NCBI RefSeq assembly: GCF_002754245.1
Contig: NZ_PEEX01000001.1
Coordinates: 4,630,001 to 4,694,000 of the forward strand
Origin: Chryseobacterium sp. 52
GTDB lineage: Bacteria > Bacteroidota > Bacteroidia > Flavobacteriales > Weeksellaceae
Direction of reading: 5' to 3'
Length of the DNA stretch: 64,000 bases
The stretch's first letter is position 1, and the number at the start of each line of letters is the position of its first letter. Shown in pieces: positions 26,535-35,111 of this stretch. The position numbers were made by a program, and so were the translations under genes. A model generated the notes under the pieces. The model searched no databases. It was not told the origin of the DNA and saw only the letters and a list, made by a program, of their open reading frames with translations.

Positions 26535-27539
26535 TTAAGAGACCAATAAACTGCATCCACGGATATCAGAGTGGTCTATTCTACCCAATACCTGGAATTT
26601 ATCTTCTGCAAGCGTTTTACCCAGATCCTGTGTGGCAATGAAACAACATGAATGGATATTGGCGAGATCAATAATATTTACAGCTCCGGTTCTCCCCTCT
26701 TCTTCATAGGAAAAAGGATCTTCTGCATTCCGTACTAATATTTTCATCCAGTTTGGACATTTATATTCATTATTTCCAAGAGAATACGCCTGTGAGAGCA
26801 ATTCCGTCATTGAATATTCTGAATAGATTTTATCTGTTTTGAATCCTGTTTGCAGAATTTTCAACAGTTCATCTTTGGTCATTTCTTCTTTTCTGCCCTT
26901 CATCCCTCCGGTTTCTATAACTGTCAGATTCTGTGATTCAGCCATGGAGAAGTTAAGAGATTCAACGGTATCCAGAAAGTCAAGCAGAGCAAAAGAGACT
27001 CCGAAAAGAATGACTTTCTTGTCTTTCAAACTATTTAAAAGCTCAAATAATTCGGAATGATTGTAAAGAAAATATCCGTTTTCGGGTTTTGCAGATTTCT
27101 TCATCAGATAATCTACCATATAGATCAGAGAAGAATTCTGTTTCTCCAGATAGCTTGGAAGCAGTCCCAGGAAAATAAAATCTTCCGGCTTTCCTATAAA
27201 CTGTTCAAAACTCTTATAAATGCTCTCTTCATAGAGATCAGGATCTGCAATAAAGTGTTTTGAAAGATTCATTTGTGTAGTTCCTGAGCTCTGAAAAAAC
27301 AGATCTGCCGTTGCCTCTTTATTCAGAATCTGATGATTTTTAAACATTTCTATCGGCAGGAAAGGAATTTTGGTCAGACTGCGAACCTCATCAGGATTTA
27401 TTTTCAGAAAATCCACGAACTTTCTATATATCTCAACATTTTCATACTGATAATGAAAAGCTGCCAACGATGCATCCAGGAAATCCTGTTCTGTCTGTAT
27501 GCTGAATATATTTTTCAATTTATATAAGACTATTTTCAA
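26535..27539 (-). CDS. LuxE/PaaK-like acyltransferase
   Basis: This 334-residue protein resembles LuxE acyl-protein synthetase and related ANL-like enzymes: IPFLPIEMFKNHQIL (~57-75), the nucleotide-loop-like FFQSSGTTQMNLSKH (~83-97), the Gly-rich VIETGGMKGRKEEM (~205) and IYSEYSMTELLSQAYS (~238). It would activate a carboxylic acid with ATP. No luxC, luxD or reductase partner is nearby, so it is not part of a bioluminescence set; such stand-alone members are common in Bacteroidota and probably serve surface-polysaccharide or lipid modification. The substrate is unknown. Confidence 0.78.
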   Translation of the reverse strand: MKIVLYKLKNIFSIQTEQDFLDASLAAFHYQYENVEIYRKFVDFLKINPDEVRSLTKIPFLPIEMFKNHQILNKEATADLFFQSSGTTQMNLSKHFIADPDLYEESIYKSFEQFIGKPEDFIFLGLLPSYLEKQNSSLIYMVDYLMKKSAKPENGYFLYNHSELFELLNSLKDKKVILFGVSFALLDFLDTVESLNFSMAESQNLTVIETGGMKGRKEEMTKDELLKILQTGFKTDKIYSEYSMTELLSQAYSLGNNEYKCPNWMKILVRNAEDPFSYEEEGRTGAVNIIDLANIHSCCFIATQDLGKTLAEDKFQVLGRIDHSDIRGCSLLVS

Positions 27540-27573
27540 CCTATTACATACTCATAATGAGAAATTTACGTAA

Positions 27574-27708
27574 AAGATTTATTTTTTTAATATTTTTTTA
27601 ACCGAAGAAGTATACTTTGGTCAACTTCTTGCAATTATTAATTCGGAATATGGATTAAAAACAAGAGTGGACTTCGGTTCATTCGAAGATTACCTCTCTC
27701 AGGGGTAA
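27574..27708 (+). pseudogene. Orphan C-terminal coding fragment
   Basis: A stop-free plus-strand run of 44 codons with protein-like content (TEEVYFGQLLAIINSEYG, then KTRVDFGSFEDYLSQG) ends in TAA at 27706-27708. A T9 run follows, and 27689-27709 can form a small hairpin. It has no start codon, and the region upstream belongs to a minus-strand gene, so it looks like the remaining tail of a lost gene. It overlaps the end of the LpxH-like gene by 10 bp. It could be chance; confidence is low. Confidence 0.3.
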
Positions 27709-28490
27709 TTTTTTTTTGTGCCGTCTTTAAAAGTTTTCAGTTCAAAATCCTTCTCAAAAACGCCATAGGTAAAATAGGAGATCCAGTCTCCCAGATTGAT
27801 ATATTTCGCTTTCTGCTCCATATCCAGCACCATCGGAAGATGGCGGTGACCGTAAATAAAATAATCAATTTCCTGCGTCTTCAGTTTTTCTTTTGAATAA
27901 ATGATCAGGAACTCTTTCTCTTCTCCTAAAAATGCTTTGTCCTCTTCTCCGGAGATCATTTTATTTTTCTGGGAAAGATACAATGCGAGCTTCATGGCAA
28001 TATCCGGATGCAACCATTTGAAAAACCATTGTGCCACAGGATTTGTGAACAGTTTTTTCATTCTTTTATAGCCTTTATCACCAGGTCCGAGGCCATCTCC
28101 ATGGGCCAGCAAAAACTGTTTTCCACCCATTTCAAAATACTGTTTCTTATAAAAAACAGTACATCCTATTTCTTCTTCCAGATAGTCTTTCATCCAAAGA
28201 TCATGGTTTCCTACAAAGAAATAGATATGGATTCCCCTGTCTTTCAGTTCGGCTATTTTTCCGAGAACACGTACATATCCTTTTGGGATAACATGTTTCC
28301 ATTCATGCCAGAAATCAAAAAGATCCCCCATTAAAAACAAAACCTGAGCATCTTCCTTGATCTCGTCCATCCAGCGGATAAACTTTTCTTCACGCACTTT
28401 GCTCTCCTTAGGATTGGGAGCGCCAAAATGCTGATCTGAAGCAAAATACACCTTTTTTCCAGGTTCTAAATTAATAATTGTTTTTAACAC
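27699..28490 (-). CDS. UDP-2,3-diacylglucosamine diphosphatase (LpxH-like)
   Basis: This 263-residue calcineurin-type phosphoesterase has all metal motifs: ASDQHFG (DxH), MGDLFDFWHEW (GDxxD), VGNHDLWM (GNHD), LAHGDGLG and YGHRHLPM (GHxH). The FDFW and HGD context is that of LpxH, which splits UDP-2,3-diacylglucosamine to lipid X in lipid A synthesis on the inner membrane face. The length fits the Bacteroidota LpxH group. It ends in KKNYP just before a T-rich stretch on the plus strand. A queD gene lies 29 bp upstream on the same strand. Confidence 0.87.
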   Translation of the reverse strand: MLKTIINLEPGKKVYFASDQHFGAPNPKESKVREEKFIRWMDEIKEDAQVLFLMGDLFDFWHEWKHVIPKGYVRVLGKIAELKDRGIHIYFFVGNHDLWMKDYLEEEIGCTVFYKKQYFEMGGKQFLLAHGDGLGPGDKGYKRMKKLFTNPVAQWFFKWLHPDIAMKLALYLSQKNKMISGEEDKAFLGEEKEFLIIYSKEKLKTQEIDYFIYGHRHLPMVLDMEQKAKYINLGDWISYFTYGVFEKDFELKTFKDGTKKNYP

Positions 28491-28519
28491 CGGTCTGAAT
28501 TTTTATTGGTGAGTTACTG

Positions 28520-28966
28520 TTACTTATTATCTTCTGCGAACCATTCTCCATAAGAGTTTTCTGTTTCGTGAAGTTTAAGGTAGGCCAGAGAAACCTCAGC
28601 CGGAAGTTTAGATTTTATTTTTGCGGCAATAGCATAGAGCATATTCTCACAGGTAGGCTGGAAACTGCAGTAGATCACTTTGTGTCCTTTATTTTCAAGA
28701 TCTTCACCTAATTCTTTGTGTGGAGACAATGCATTCACAAGAACCGCATGATCCCAAAGATCCACAATCTCAGATTTTACGATACTTTTAATATCTCCGA
28801 AATCTACAACCATCCCGTTTTTGGAATTTTCCAAATCATTAATCACCTTTCCTTTTACCGTTACAAACAGTTTATAGGAATGTCCGTGCATATTTTTACA
28901 TTTCCCATCATAGTTGTACAGCACATGAGCTGTTTCGAATGTGAAAATTTTTGTAATACGTATCAT
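28520..28966 (-). CDS. queD: 6-carboxytetrahydropterin synthase (QueD/PTPS family)
   Basis: This 148-residue enzyme of the PTPS family makes 6-carboxy-5,6,7,8-tetrahydropterin from dihydroneopterin triphosphate in queuosine/7-deazaguanine synthesis. It shows the zinc His triad (ETAHVL, then HGHSYK), the active Cys in GKCKNMHGH, DFGDIKSIV, LWDHAVLVN and the substrate Glu in PTCENMLYA. I start at the ATG at 28966 (MIRITKIFTFETAH), which is the usual family N-terminus; the upstream ATG at 28984 adds six residues. Confidence 0.88.
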   Translation of the reverse strand: MIRITKIFTFETAHVLYNYDGKCKNMHGHSYKLFVTVKGKVINDLENSKNGMVVDFGDIKSIVKSEIVDLWDHAVLVNALSPHKELGEDLENKGHKVIYCSFQPTCENMLYAIAAKIKSKLPAEVSLAYLKLHETENSYGEWFAEDNK

Positions 28967-29410
28967 GGTACAAAGATATGACAAAACATAATTATAAGTA
29001 GTGTATTAAATCCGGAAAAAGAAATAGTGTGCTGCCTTTTTATCTGGTAATCTCATTGTATTCCTGAACAGAGATTTTATAAAATCAAGTTCCCGTTTTT
29101 AAAATAATAACCGTTTAACCATTTTTTTTGATTTTTTTTTTGCAACTCTGAAGTTGCAAAAATGAATTAACTAATTATTTAAAATAATAGTAAGAATTAA
29201 TACAAAATCAAGAATTTAAAAATAAAATAATTTAAAAAAATCACCGAACCCCTTGTTTTACCATGCATTACATTAATTTAAAATGAGTAGATTTTAATTA
29301 ATATCCTATATTTGTGAAATAAGATCACAAAAAAAATTATCATTTGTATTAATATAAAAATTAATCAATTGCCTGGAAAAGTAAGGCAATTTTACCTCAA
29401 AAAAAATATT
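28967..29410. other. Long AT-rich non-coding stretch with a dyad and a -7 box
   Basis: No gene is visible. A perfect 8-bp dyad ttgcaact-ctga-agttgcaa lies at 29140-29159; its flanks do not make a terminator in either direction, so it may be an operator. TATATTTG at 29307-29314 is a -7 match for the T9SS gene and would give a leader of about 90 bases. Confidence 0.45.
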
Positions 29411-30553
29411 ATGAAAAAAAAACTATTATTTTGTCTGTCATTGCTGGCTGCCACATTGGTAAGCGCTCAAAATGACAATTGCTCAGGAGCAACATCACTC
29501 ACTGTAAGTACGACTTTTACATCAGGAGCTATTACTTCCACTAACACAGGAGCCATTACGGATGGCTCACTTCCGTCCTGTAATGGCGACGCAGTCGAAA
29601 ATGTATGGTTTAGCGTAGTTGTTCCGGCAAGTGGAAACCTTAAGATAGAAACCCGCGAGGTTACAGGGTCTTCTTTCGATGATTCGGTACTTACCGTTTA
29701 CAGCGGAAGCTGTGGTTCCTTAACAGAGATTGATTGTAATGATGATGGAGGTGATGGTTATTTTTCGCTTCTTTCATTAACCGGACAGACTCCCGGTGCA
29801 ACTCTTTATGTAAGTGTATGGAAATATAATTCTAATACAAGTAACGGGGAATTCCAGATTTCTGCATATAATCCTTTACCCCCTGCTAATGATAATTGTT
29901 CAGGAGCTACCCTACTAACGGTAGGGACAAATTTTGCTTCAGGAACAGTGACTTCCAACAATAACGGAGCCACTACAGACAGCGCTCTTCCTTCCTGTAA
30001 TTCGGATGCCACTGAAAATGTATGGTTTAGTGTTGTGGTTCCACAGAGCGGTAATATCACCATAGAAACCAGAGAAGATTCAAGTTCTTCATTTGGAGAC
30101 TCCTCGCTTTCCATATATAGTGGAACCTGTGGCTCTTTAACTGAAATTGGGTGTAATGATGACGGCGGTGACGGTCTTTTCTCACTGATTGCATTAACGG
30201 GACAAACTCCGGGAGCTACATTATACATCAGTGCATGGAAATATGATTCTGGTGAAGCGAGTGGAGACTTCCTGATTTCAGCATACGACAGTACTTCACT
30301 GTCTACCCATGAAGTGGCTGACAACAGAAAAAAGATCAGCGCGGCTCCAAATCCTTTCACGGATCTTCTTACCATTTCAGATATATCCGAAGTAAAATCA
30401 ATCAATGTAACTGATGTTTCAGGTAAACTGGTTAAAGTCATTGAAAAACCATCTGCATCACTCTATCTTGGTGATCTAAAAGAGGGTGTCTATTTTATTT
30501 CCTTAAAAATGAATAATGGAAGTATAAAAACCCTGAAAACGATAAAAAAATAA
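29411..30553 (+). CDS. T9SS-secreted protein with two pre-peptidase-like repeats
   Basis: This 380-residue protein begins with a signal peptide (MKKKLLFCLSLLAATLVSAQ), which sets the start at 29411. Two homologous beta-domains of ~135 residues follow, each beginning NDNCSGAT and containing ENVWFSVVVP, IETRE, IYSGxCGSLTEI and CNDDGGDG; the last is a Ca2+-binding-type loop. They resemble bacterial pre-peptidase C-terminal domains. The C-terminal ~75 residues (AAPNPFTDLLTISD ... LKEGVYFISLKM) are a type IX secretion sorting domain. It is exported and probably anchored to the cell surface or released; no catalytic domain is present. Confidence 0.85.
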   Translation: MKKKLLFCLSLLAATLVSAQNDNCSGATSLTVSTTFTSGAITSTNTGAITDGSLPSCNGDAVENVWFSVVVPASGNLKIETREVTGSSFDDSVLTVYSGSCGSLTEIDCNDDGGDGYFSLLSLTGQTPGATLYVSVWKYNSNTSNGEFQISAYNPLPPANDNCSGATLLTVGTNFASGTVTSNNNGATTDSALPSCNSDATENVWFSVVVPQSGNITIETREDSSSSFGDSSLSIYSGTCGSLTEIGCNDDGGDGLFSLIALTGQTPGATLYISAWKYDSGEASGDFLISAYDSTSLSTHEVADNRKKISAAPNPFTDLLTISDISEVKSINVTDVSGKLVKVIEKPSASLYLGDLKEGVYFISLKMNNGSIKTLKTIKK

Positions 30554-30561
30554 ATCATCTT

Positions 30562-30606
30562 TAATCCATAGAAAAGGCTGCCAGTGGCAGCCTTTTCTAT
30601 GGATTA
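30562..30606. terminator. Long perfect bidirectional hairpin terminator
   Basis: A 21-bp perfect stem (30562-30582 with 30586-30606) closes a 3-base loop, between the convergent T9SS and thioesterase genes. It is longer than most terminators in the window. Confidence 0.8.
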
Positions 30607-30665
30607 TTGTTCATATTTTATGATTCAAAGATTAAAATTTCCACAAAAACAAAAAAGAGGGGGAA

Positions 30666-31055
30666 CTATTTATTGATCGCTTCCAGCCAACTCTCGTTCA
30701 ATCGCTTCACTTTTTTCGTCTGCTTATCGATTAAAACCCACAGGGTAAGTGAATCTACAACCAACTGATCATTGCAATAAAACTCAACTTTTCTGGGTTG
30801 CCTGATTCCTTCCGGAGCTTTAGGATATGTTTTAACAGTAATGGTATCCCCTAAATATACCTGTTTTTTGTATTGAATATGGTGATCGAGCAGCATCCAG
30901 ATATCATCGGGACAATCCGTTTTATGTCTTACCAGATCCCAGTGTTCAGCAGCAATTTCTTCTACCCAGCTTACATACTGTACATTATTAACGTGTTTAT
31001 TCTGATCTATATTTTCTTCAGTTACTTTGATCTGTTTTTCATATACTAGGCTCAT
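30666..31055 (-). CDS. Acyl-CoA thioesterase (4HBT hotdog fold)
   Basis: This 129-residue hotdog-fold protein of the 4-hydroxybenzoyl-CoA thioesterase/FatA-like group has the family opening VTEENIDQNKHVNNVQYVSW and the acid residue in VEEIAAEHWD. It hydrolyses acyl-CoA or acyl-ACP thioesters, but the chain length is not predictable here. I place the start at the ATG at 31055 (MSLVYEKQIKV); the earlier ATG at 31076 adds seven residues outside the family pattern. Confidence 0.87.
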   Translation of the reverse strand: MSLVYEKQIKVTEENIDQNKHVNNVQYVSWVEEIAAEHWDLVRHKTDCPDDIWMLLDHHIQYKKQVYLGDTITVKTYPKAPEGIRQPRKVEFYCNDQLVVDSLTLWVLIDKQTKKVKRLNESWLEAINK

Positions 31056-31163
31056 CTTTCTCCAAAATTTACTCAAAAATAAGGCATAAAAAACAAAAAC
31101 TCCTCAAAAACGGGATGACCTTTCCACGACTGACATAAAATTATTTTTATTCTGATCACAAAA

Positions 31164-31198
31164 AAAACGGAATCAGATGTCTGATCCGATTCCGTTTT
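31164..31198 (-). terminator. Terminator of the ompH gene
   Basis: An 11-bp stem (31164-31174 with 31188-31198), with extra inner pairing, has a T-run on its minus-strand side. It lies 20 bp past the ompH stop. Confidence 0.8.
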
Positions 31199-31218
31199 AA
31201 ATATGGTATTTAATATTA

Positions 31219-31794
31219 TTATTTAGACTTTCCAGCCGGTTTAGCAGTTGTTGCTGCAGCACCTAATTTAGTTTTTACAGCAGATGTGATATCCTCGCTT
31301 CCATCTGTGTATACAAGATTATTAGCTCCTTGCCCTAACGAAGTATCAAACACATAGCTTAAACTTCTTTCCTTAGCTACCGCAGAGATCGTGTTTTGTA
31401 CTTTTTGCTGTAATGGAGTAAAAAGCTCAGTCTGCTTAGCAGAAATCTCCTTAGCTGCCTGCCCTCTTGCATCTTCTATCTTTTTGCCCAATGTCTGTAA
31501 TTCTGTTTGTGCAGCGATCAGTTCTTTAGTCACAGCTTCTTTATTAGCCTCACTTAAGGTTTTTTCTTTATCCTGTGCTGCTTTTAGTTTAGTCTGATAT
31601 TCTCCAATCAATTTTTCAATTTCAGTTTGCTTGGTTTTAGTCAGGTTATCAATCGTTGCAGTTACCGTTTTCACTTCAGACATACTTGCAAAAATATCAT
31701 CAGAGTTCACATGACCGATTTTTTGTTGAGCATGAGCAGCATTAGCAGTTAGCGTCAACCCTGCTGCCATAAAAAATACTTTAATTAAATTCAT
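31219..31794 (-). CDS. OmpH/Skp family periplasmic chaperone
   Basis: A 191-residue protein with signal peptide (~1-22, ending ANAAHAQ) and the family start QQKIGHVNSDDIFASMSEVK. The centre (~45-130) is a long charged coiled coil, as in the arms of Skp, which hold unfolded outer-membrane proteins. The C-terminus has the strand YVFDTSLGQGANNLVYTDGS and a low-complexity Ala/Lys tail. It probably delivers beta-barrel proteins to the BAM complex. It is a single gene with terminator at 31164-31198. Confidence 0.88.
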   Translation of the reverse strand: MNLIKVFFMAAGLTLTANAAHAQQKIGHVNSDDIFASMSEVKTVTATIDNLTKTKQTEIEKLIGEYQTKLKAAQDKEKTLSEANKEAVTKELIAAQTELQTLGKKIEDARGQAAKEISAKQTELFTPLQQKVQNTISAVAKERSLSYVFDTSLGQGANNLVYTDGSEDITSAVKTKLGAAATTAKPAGKSK

Positions 31795-31930
31795 TTTGTT
31801 AATAATTGTTTTACAGAAATTGTTTTTTCGTGTTCAAATATAATACAAATTTTCATTACTCTTTTAATCTTTACTCTCTATCAAAAGCCTTGAAAAATGA
31901 GGAAAGAAAAATTGAACTTCAAATCAACAA

Positions 31931-31958
31931 AAAGTCTCCTCAAAACTGAGAAGACTTT
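31931..31958 (-). terminator. Terminator of aceA
   Basis: A stem of 10 pairs with one mismatch (31931-31941 with 31948-31958) is followed on the minus strand by a T-rich run, 35 bp past the aceA stop. Confidence 0.7.
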
Positions 31959-31992
31959 CAAATAATATCTATAATATGGAAAACACTGATCG

Positions 31993-33273
31993 TTAATGAA
32001 ACTGTGCTGTTTCCGTAGAATCTTTCATAGCGACTGTTGCGGAAGACCCGTTGGTAACCACATTCTGCACCTCGTCAAAATACCCTGTTCCTACAAAAGA
32101 CTGGTGTTTCACCGCTCTGAATCCTTTTTGCTGCAAGGCAAATTCGCGTTCCTGAAGTTCAGAATATCCTGCCATTCCTCTTTCTTTGTACGCTAAAGCC
32201 AATTCAAACATTGCGGTATTCAGCGCATGGAAACCTGCCAGTGTGATAAACTGAAATTTATAGCCCATTTTTGCAAGTTCTTCACGGAAATTAGCCATTT
32301 CCTCCACACTCAGTCTTGCCGCCCAGTTGAATGATGGCGAACAGTTATAAGCCAACATCTTCCCGGGAAACTGAGCATGAATTCCTTCTGCAAATTTTCT
32401 CGCCTGTTCCAGATCAGGATTGGACGTTTCCATCCAAATCAGATCTGCGTAGGGAGCGTAGGATAAGCCTCTGTCTATTCCCTGCTCTACTCCGTTGTTC
32501 ACCACATAAAAACCTTCGGAAGTTCTTTCTCCGGTCACAAATCTTCTGTCTCTCTCATCAATATCCGAAGTCAAAAGATCCGCTGCATCTGCATCTGTTC
32601 TTGCAATAATGATACTCGGTACCCCCAATACATCTGAAGCCAGACGGGCTGCAACCAGTTTATTAATAGCTTCCTGAGTAGGAACCAAAACTTTTCCGCC
32701 CAGATGCCCGCATTTTTTTGCCGAAGAAAGCTGGTCTTCAAAATGTACGGCTGCTGCTCCTGCTTCGATCATCTGTTTCATCAGTTCAAAAGCATTCAGG
32801 TTTCCACCGAATCCGGCTTCAGCATCTGCAATAATCGGAACCAGGTATTCTTTATCTCCGTTTCCACTCACCGACTGGATCTGATCTGCTCTTAATAAAG
32901 CATTATTGATTTTTTTCACCACAGAAGGCACTGAATTCGCAGGATACAGTGACTGGTCAGGGTACATTTCTCCTGATAGATTAGCATCTGCAGCAACCTG
33001 CCATCCTGAAAGATAGATCGCTTCCAACCCTGCGTCTACTTCCTGAACCGCCTGATTTCCTGTCAAAGCACCCAGTCCGGCTACATAATCCTGGTTATTT
33101 AATTTCTCCCAGAATTTATTGGACATTTCTGTCGCAATGGTATAATCAATTTTATAAGAGCCGCGAAGCTTTAATACTTCTTCAGCTGTATACGTTCTTT
33201 TTACTCCGGTCCAGCGTGGATTGTTCAGCCACTCCTGTTCTATAGCATGGATCTGTTCTTGTCTTGTTTTCAT
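31993..33273 (-). CDS. aceA: Isocitrate lyase
   Basis: This 426-residue enzyme splits isocitrate to glyoxylate and succinate, the first step of the glyoxylate shunt. The catalytic loop KKCGHLGGK (~188-196), the metal-site [10 protein letters not shown], the region [12 protein letters not shown] and [10 protein letters not shown] are all present; the length is normal for prokaryotic AceA. It is downstream of aceB, 135 bp apart on the same strand. That gap has no clear promoter or terminator, so the two may be one transcript. Expression is probably set by the XRE/DUF2083 regulator divergent from aceB. Confidence 0.95.
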   Translation of the reverse strand: MKTRQEQIHAIEQEWLNNPRWTGVKRTYTAEEVLKLRGSYKIDYTIATEMSNKFWEKLNNQDYVAGLGALTGNQAVQEVDAGLEAIYLSGWQVAADANLSGEMYPDQSLYPANSVPSVVKKINNALLRADQIQSVSGNGDKEYLVPIIADAEAGFGGNLNAFELMKQMIEAGAAAVHFEDQLSSAKKCGHLGGKVLVPTQEAINKLVAARLASDVLGVPSIIIARTDADAADLLTSDIDERDRRFVTGERTSEGFYVVNNGVEQGIDRGLSYAPYADLIWMETSNPDLEQARKFAEGIHAQFPGKMLAYNCSPSFNWAARLSVEEMANFREELAKMGYKFQFITLAGFHALNTAMFELALAYKERGMAGYSELQEREFALQQKGFRAVKHQSFVGTGYFDEVQNVVTNGSSATVAMKDSTETAQFH

Positions 33274-33408
33274 AATATTTGGATTTATTGTTTTAATCAG
33301 GGATTTGAATAGGTTTTAGTGTAATAGTGTATGAAGACTGTGAGTTATAGATTACGGTTTGAGCCTTTTTAGACTAATTTTTTGCCGTTTTCCAATACCG
33401 AAATACTC

Positions 33409-34986
33409 CTAATCAATAAACGGATACGCTTTCAAAGTCAGAAATTCTTCGAACTTCACTGAGAATACCAGCTCATTAAAAAGTTCTTTCGCGAGATTGA
33501 ATTTTCCTTTTCTGAAACGTTCTTCGCCTACATATTTTTCGATACGGTCTATTTCTTCAGCCTCCCACTGGAGAATCATTTCACGGTTCAATGTCCGGCC
33601 ATCATCAAGTTTGGCTTCATTTTTCAGCCATTGCCAGAGCTGTGTTCTTGAAATCTCTGCTGTTGCAGCATCTTCCATCAGATTATAAATAGCTGCTGCA
33701 CCAACTCCCATTAACCAACTTTCCAGGTACAGAATACCGACATTGATATTCTTCCGTACGCCTTTTTCGGTGATTTCACCTTTTGGAATCTCCAGCAGAT
33801 CTGTTTCATTGATATGGTATTCAAATTTTTTATCGATCTGATTTTGTGTCGGCATATACTGATCAAAAATATCTTTCGCGACAGAAATTAATGCCGGATG
33901 TGCCACCCAGGTTCCATCATGGCCGTTTTTCACCTCCCGCTTCTTATCATTACGTACTTTTTCAAAAGCGATACTGTTGGCTTCATAATTATCTTTCACA
34001 GGGATCTGAGCTGCCATTCCCCCAATTGCATGAACGTTCCTTTTGTGACAGATCTCAATCACTCTTTTTGAATAGGCTTCCATAAAAGGAGATGCCATCG
34101 TCACCTGATCTCTGTCCGGAACCATAAATTCGGGAAGGTTTCTAAACTTTTTGATAAATGAAAAAATATAATCCCATCTTCCGCAGTTCAGGCCGGCACT
34201 GTGCTCTTTTAATTCAAATAAAATTTCATCAATCTGAAATGAAGCGGTAATGGTTTCGATCAAAACAGTTGCTTTGATGGTTCCTGTAGGAATTTCCAGA
34301 TAATTTTGGACAAAAACAAAGACCTCATTCCACCAGCGGGCTTCTTGATAATGTTCTAATTTCGGAAGATAAAAATAGGGACCGGTTCCGTTTTTCAGCA
34401 ACTGTTCTGCATTCAGGAAAAAGTAAATTCCAAAATCAGTCAGTGATCCTGATGCTTCTTCCCCATTAATTTCGATATGTTTTTCCGGAAGGTGAAGCCC
34501 TCGTGGGCGCACCTGAAGAACAGCTGTTTTTTCATTAAGTGTATATGTTTTTCCATTTTCGGCAGTGAAATCTATTGTATTTCTTATGGCATCTGCCAGA
34601 TTTATCTGTCCCTGAATACAGTTTTCCCAGGTAGGCGAACTGCTGTCTTCAAAATCAGCCATAAAAGTCAGAGCTCCTGAATTCAATGCATTAATGATCA
34701 TTTTCCGGTCTACCGGTCCGGTAATCTCTACCCTTCTGTCTAACAGATCAGCAGGAAGTGGCGCACAGGTCCAGTTTCCGTTTCTCACCTCTTCCGTTTC
34801 TGGCAAGAACCCGGGAAGATCTCCTTTATCAAAAAATTGCTGTGTTTTTTTTCTTTCTTCCAGAAGTGTGAGTCTTTTCTGATTGAAATTCTGATGAAGT
34901 GCAACCAGAAAATCGGTCAATTCCGGAGTGAAAATCTCTTCAAACTGCTTCTGAGCTTTTATTTTTAATTGGGTTTTGGTTTCCAT
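33409..34986 (-). CDS. aceB: Malate synthase A
   Basis: This 525-residue enzyme condenses glyoxylate with acetyl-CoA to malate, the second glyoxylate-shunt step. Typical segments are DFEDSSSPTWEN (~115), RPRGLHLPE, VLIETITASFQIDEILFEL, GLNCGRWDYIFS and the C-terminal TRTQ-like ISRTQLWQW helix. The length matches type A enzymes. The start is the ATG at 34986 (METKTQLKIKAQKQFEE); the 17 upstream codons to 35037 would span the promoter box. A -7 box (35015-35022) and a palindrome at 35042-35055 lie upstream. Confidence 0.95.
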   Translation of the reverse strand: METKTQLKIKAQKQFEEIFTPELTDFLVALHQNFNQKRLTLLEERKKTQQFFDKGDLPGFLPETEEVRNGNWTCAPLPADLLDRRVEITGPVDRKMIINALNSGALTFMADFEDSSSPTWENCIQGQINLADAIRNTIDFTAENGKTYTLNEKTAVLQVRPRGLHLPEKHIEINGEEASGSLTDFGIYFFLNAEQLLKNGTGPYFYLPKLEHYQEARWWNEVFVFVQNYLEIPTGTIKATVLIETITASFQIDEILFELKEHSAGLNCGRWDYIFSFIKKFRNLPEFMVPDRDQVTMASPFMEAYSKRVIEICHKRNVHAIGGMAAQIPVKDNYEANSIAFEKVRNDKKREVKNGHDGTWVAHPALISVAKDIFDQYMPTQNQIDKKFEYHINETDLLEIPKGEITEKGVRKNINVGILYLESWLMGVGAAAIYNLMEDAATAEISRTQLWQWLKNEAKLDDGRTLNREMILQWEAEEIDRIEKYVGEERFRKGKFNLAKELFNELVFSVKFEEFLTLKAYPFID

Positions 34987-35014
34987 AACCTGTTGATTTT
35001 GTGATTTGATGTTA

Positions 35015-35022
35015 CAAACATA
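35015..35022 (-). promoter_or_regulatory. TAnnTTTG -7 box of aceB
   Basis: On the minus strand this reads TATGTTTG, 28 bases before the aceB ATG. The -33 position, about 20 bases further out, is occupied by the palindrome 35042-35055. Confidence 0.5.
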
Positions 35023-35041
35023 AATAAAAATTTTCACACAC

Positions 35042-35055
35042 AGCGAACGTTCGCT
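35042..35055. promoter_or_regulatory. Perfect 14-bp palindrome at the aceB -33 position
   Basis: AGCGAACGTTCGCT is a perfect palindrome placed where the aceB -33 element would lie. It shares the GCGAA half-site with the dyad at 35076-35091, so the same regulator could bind both. Confidence 0.6.
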
Positions 35056-35075
35056 AAATATTTTTAAAAATTATT

Positions 35076-35091
35076 ATGCGAATAATCGCAT
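35076..35091. promoter_or_regulatory. GCGAA dyad upstream of the regulator gene
   Basis: ATGCGA and TCGCAT half-sites flank a 4-base centre (ATAA). It lies 9 bases upstream of the -7 box at 35101-35108, again in the -33 region. It probably serves autoregulation. Confidence 0.55.
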
Positions 35092-35100
35092 CCAATTATT

Positions 35101-35108
35101 TATATTTG
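35101..35108 (+). promoter_or_regulatory. TAnnTTTG -7 box of the XRE regulator
   Basis: TATATTTG ends 3 bases before the ATG at 35112. Initiation from this box would give a leaderless mRNA. Confidence 0.4.
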
Positions 35109-35111
35109 AAT

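Noticed and set aside
26535..27539. Bioluminescence (lux) operon
   Set aside because: Only a LuxE-like protein is present; no luciferase, reductase or transferase genes are near.
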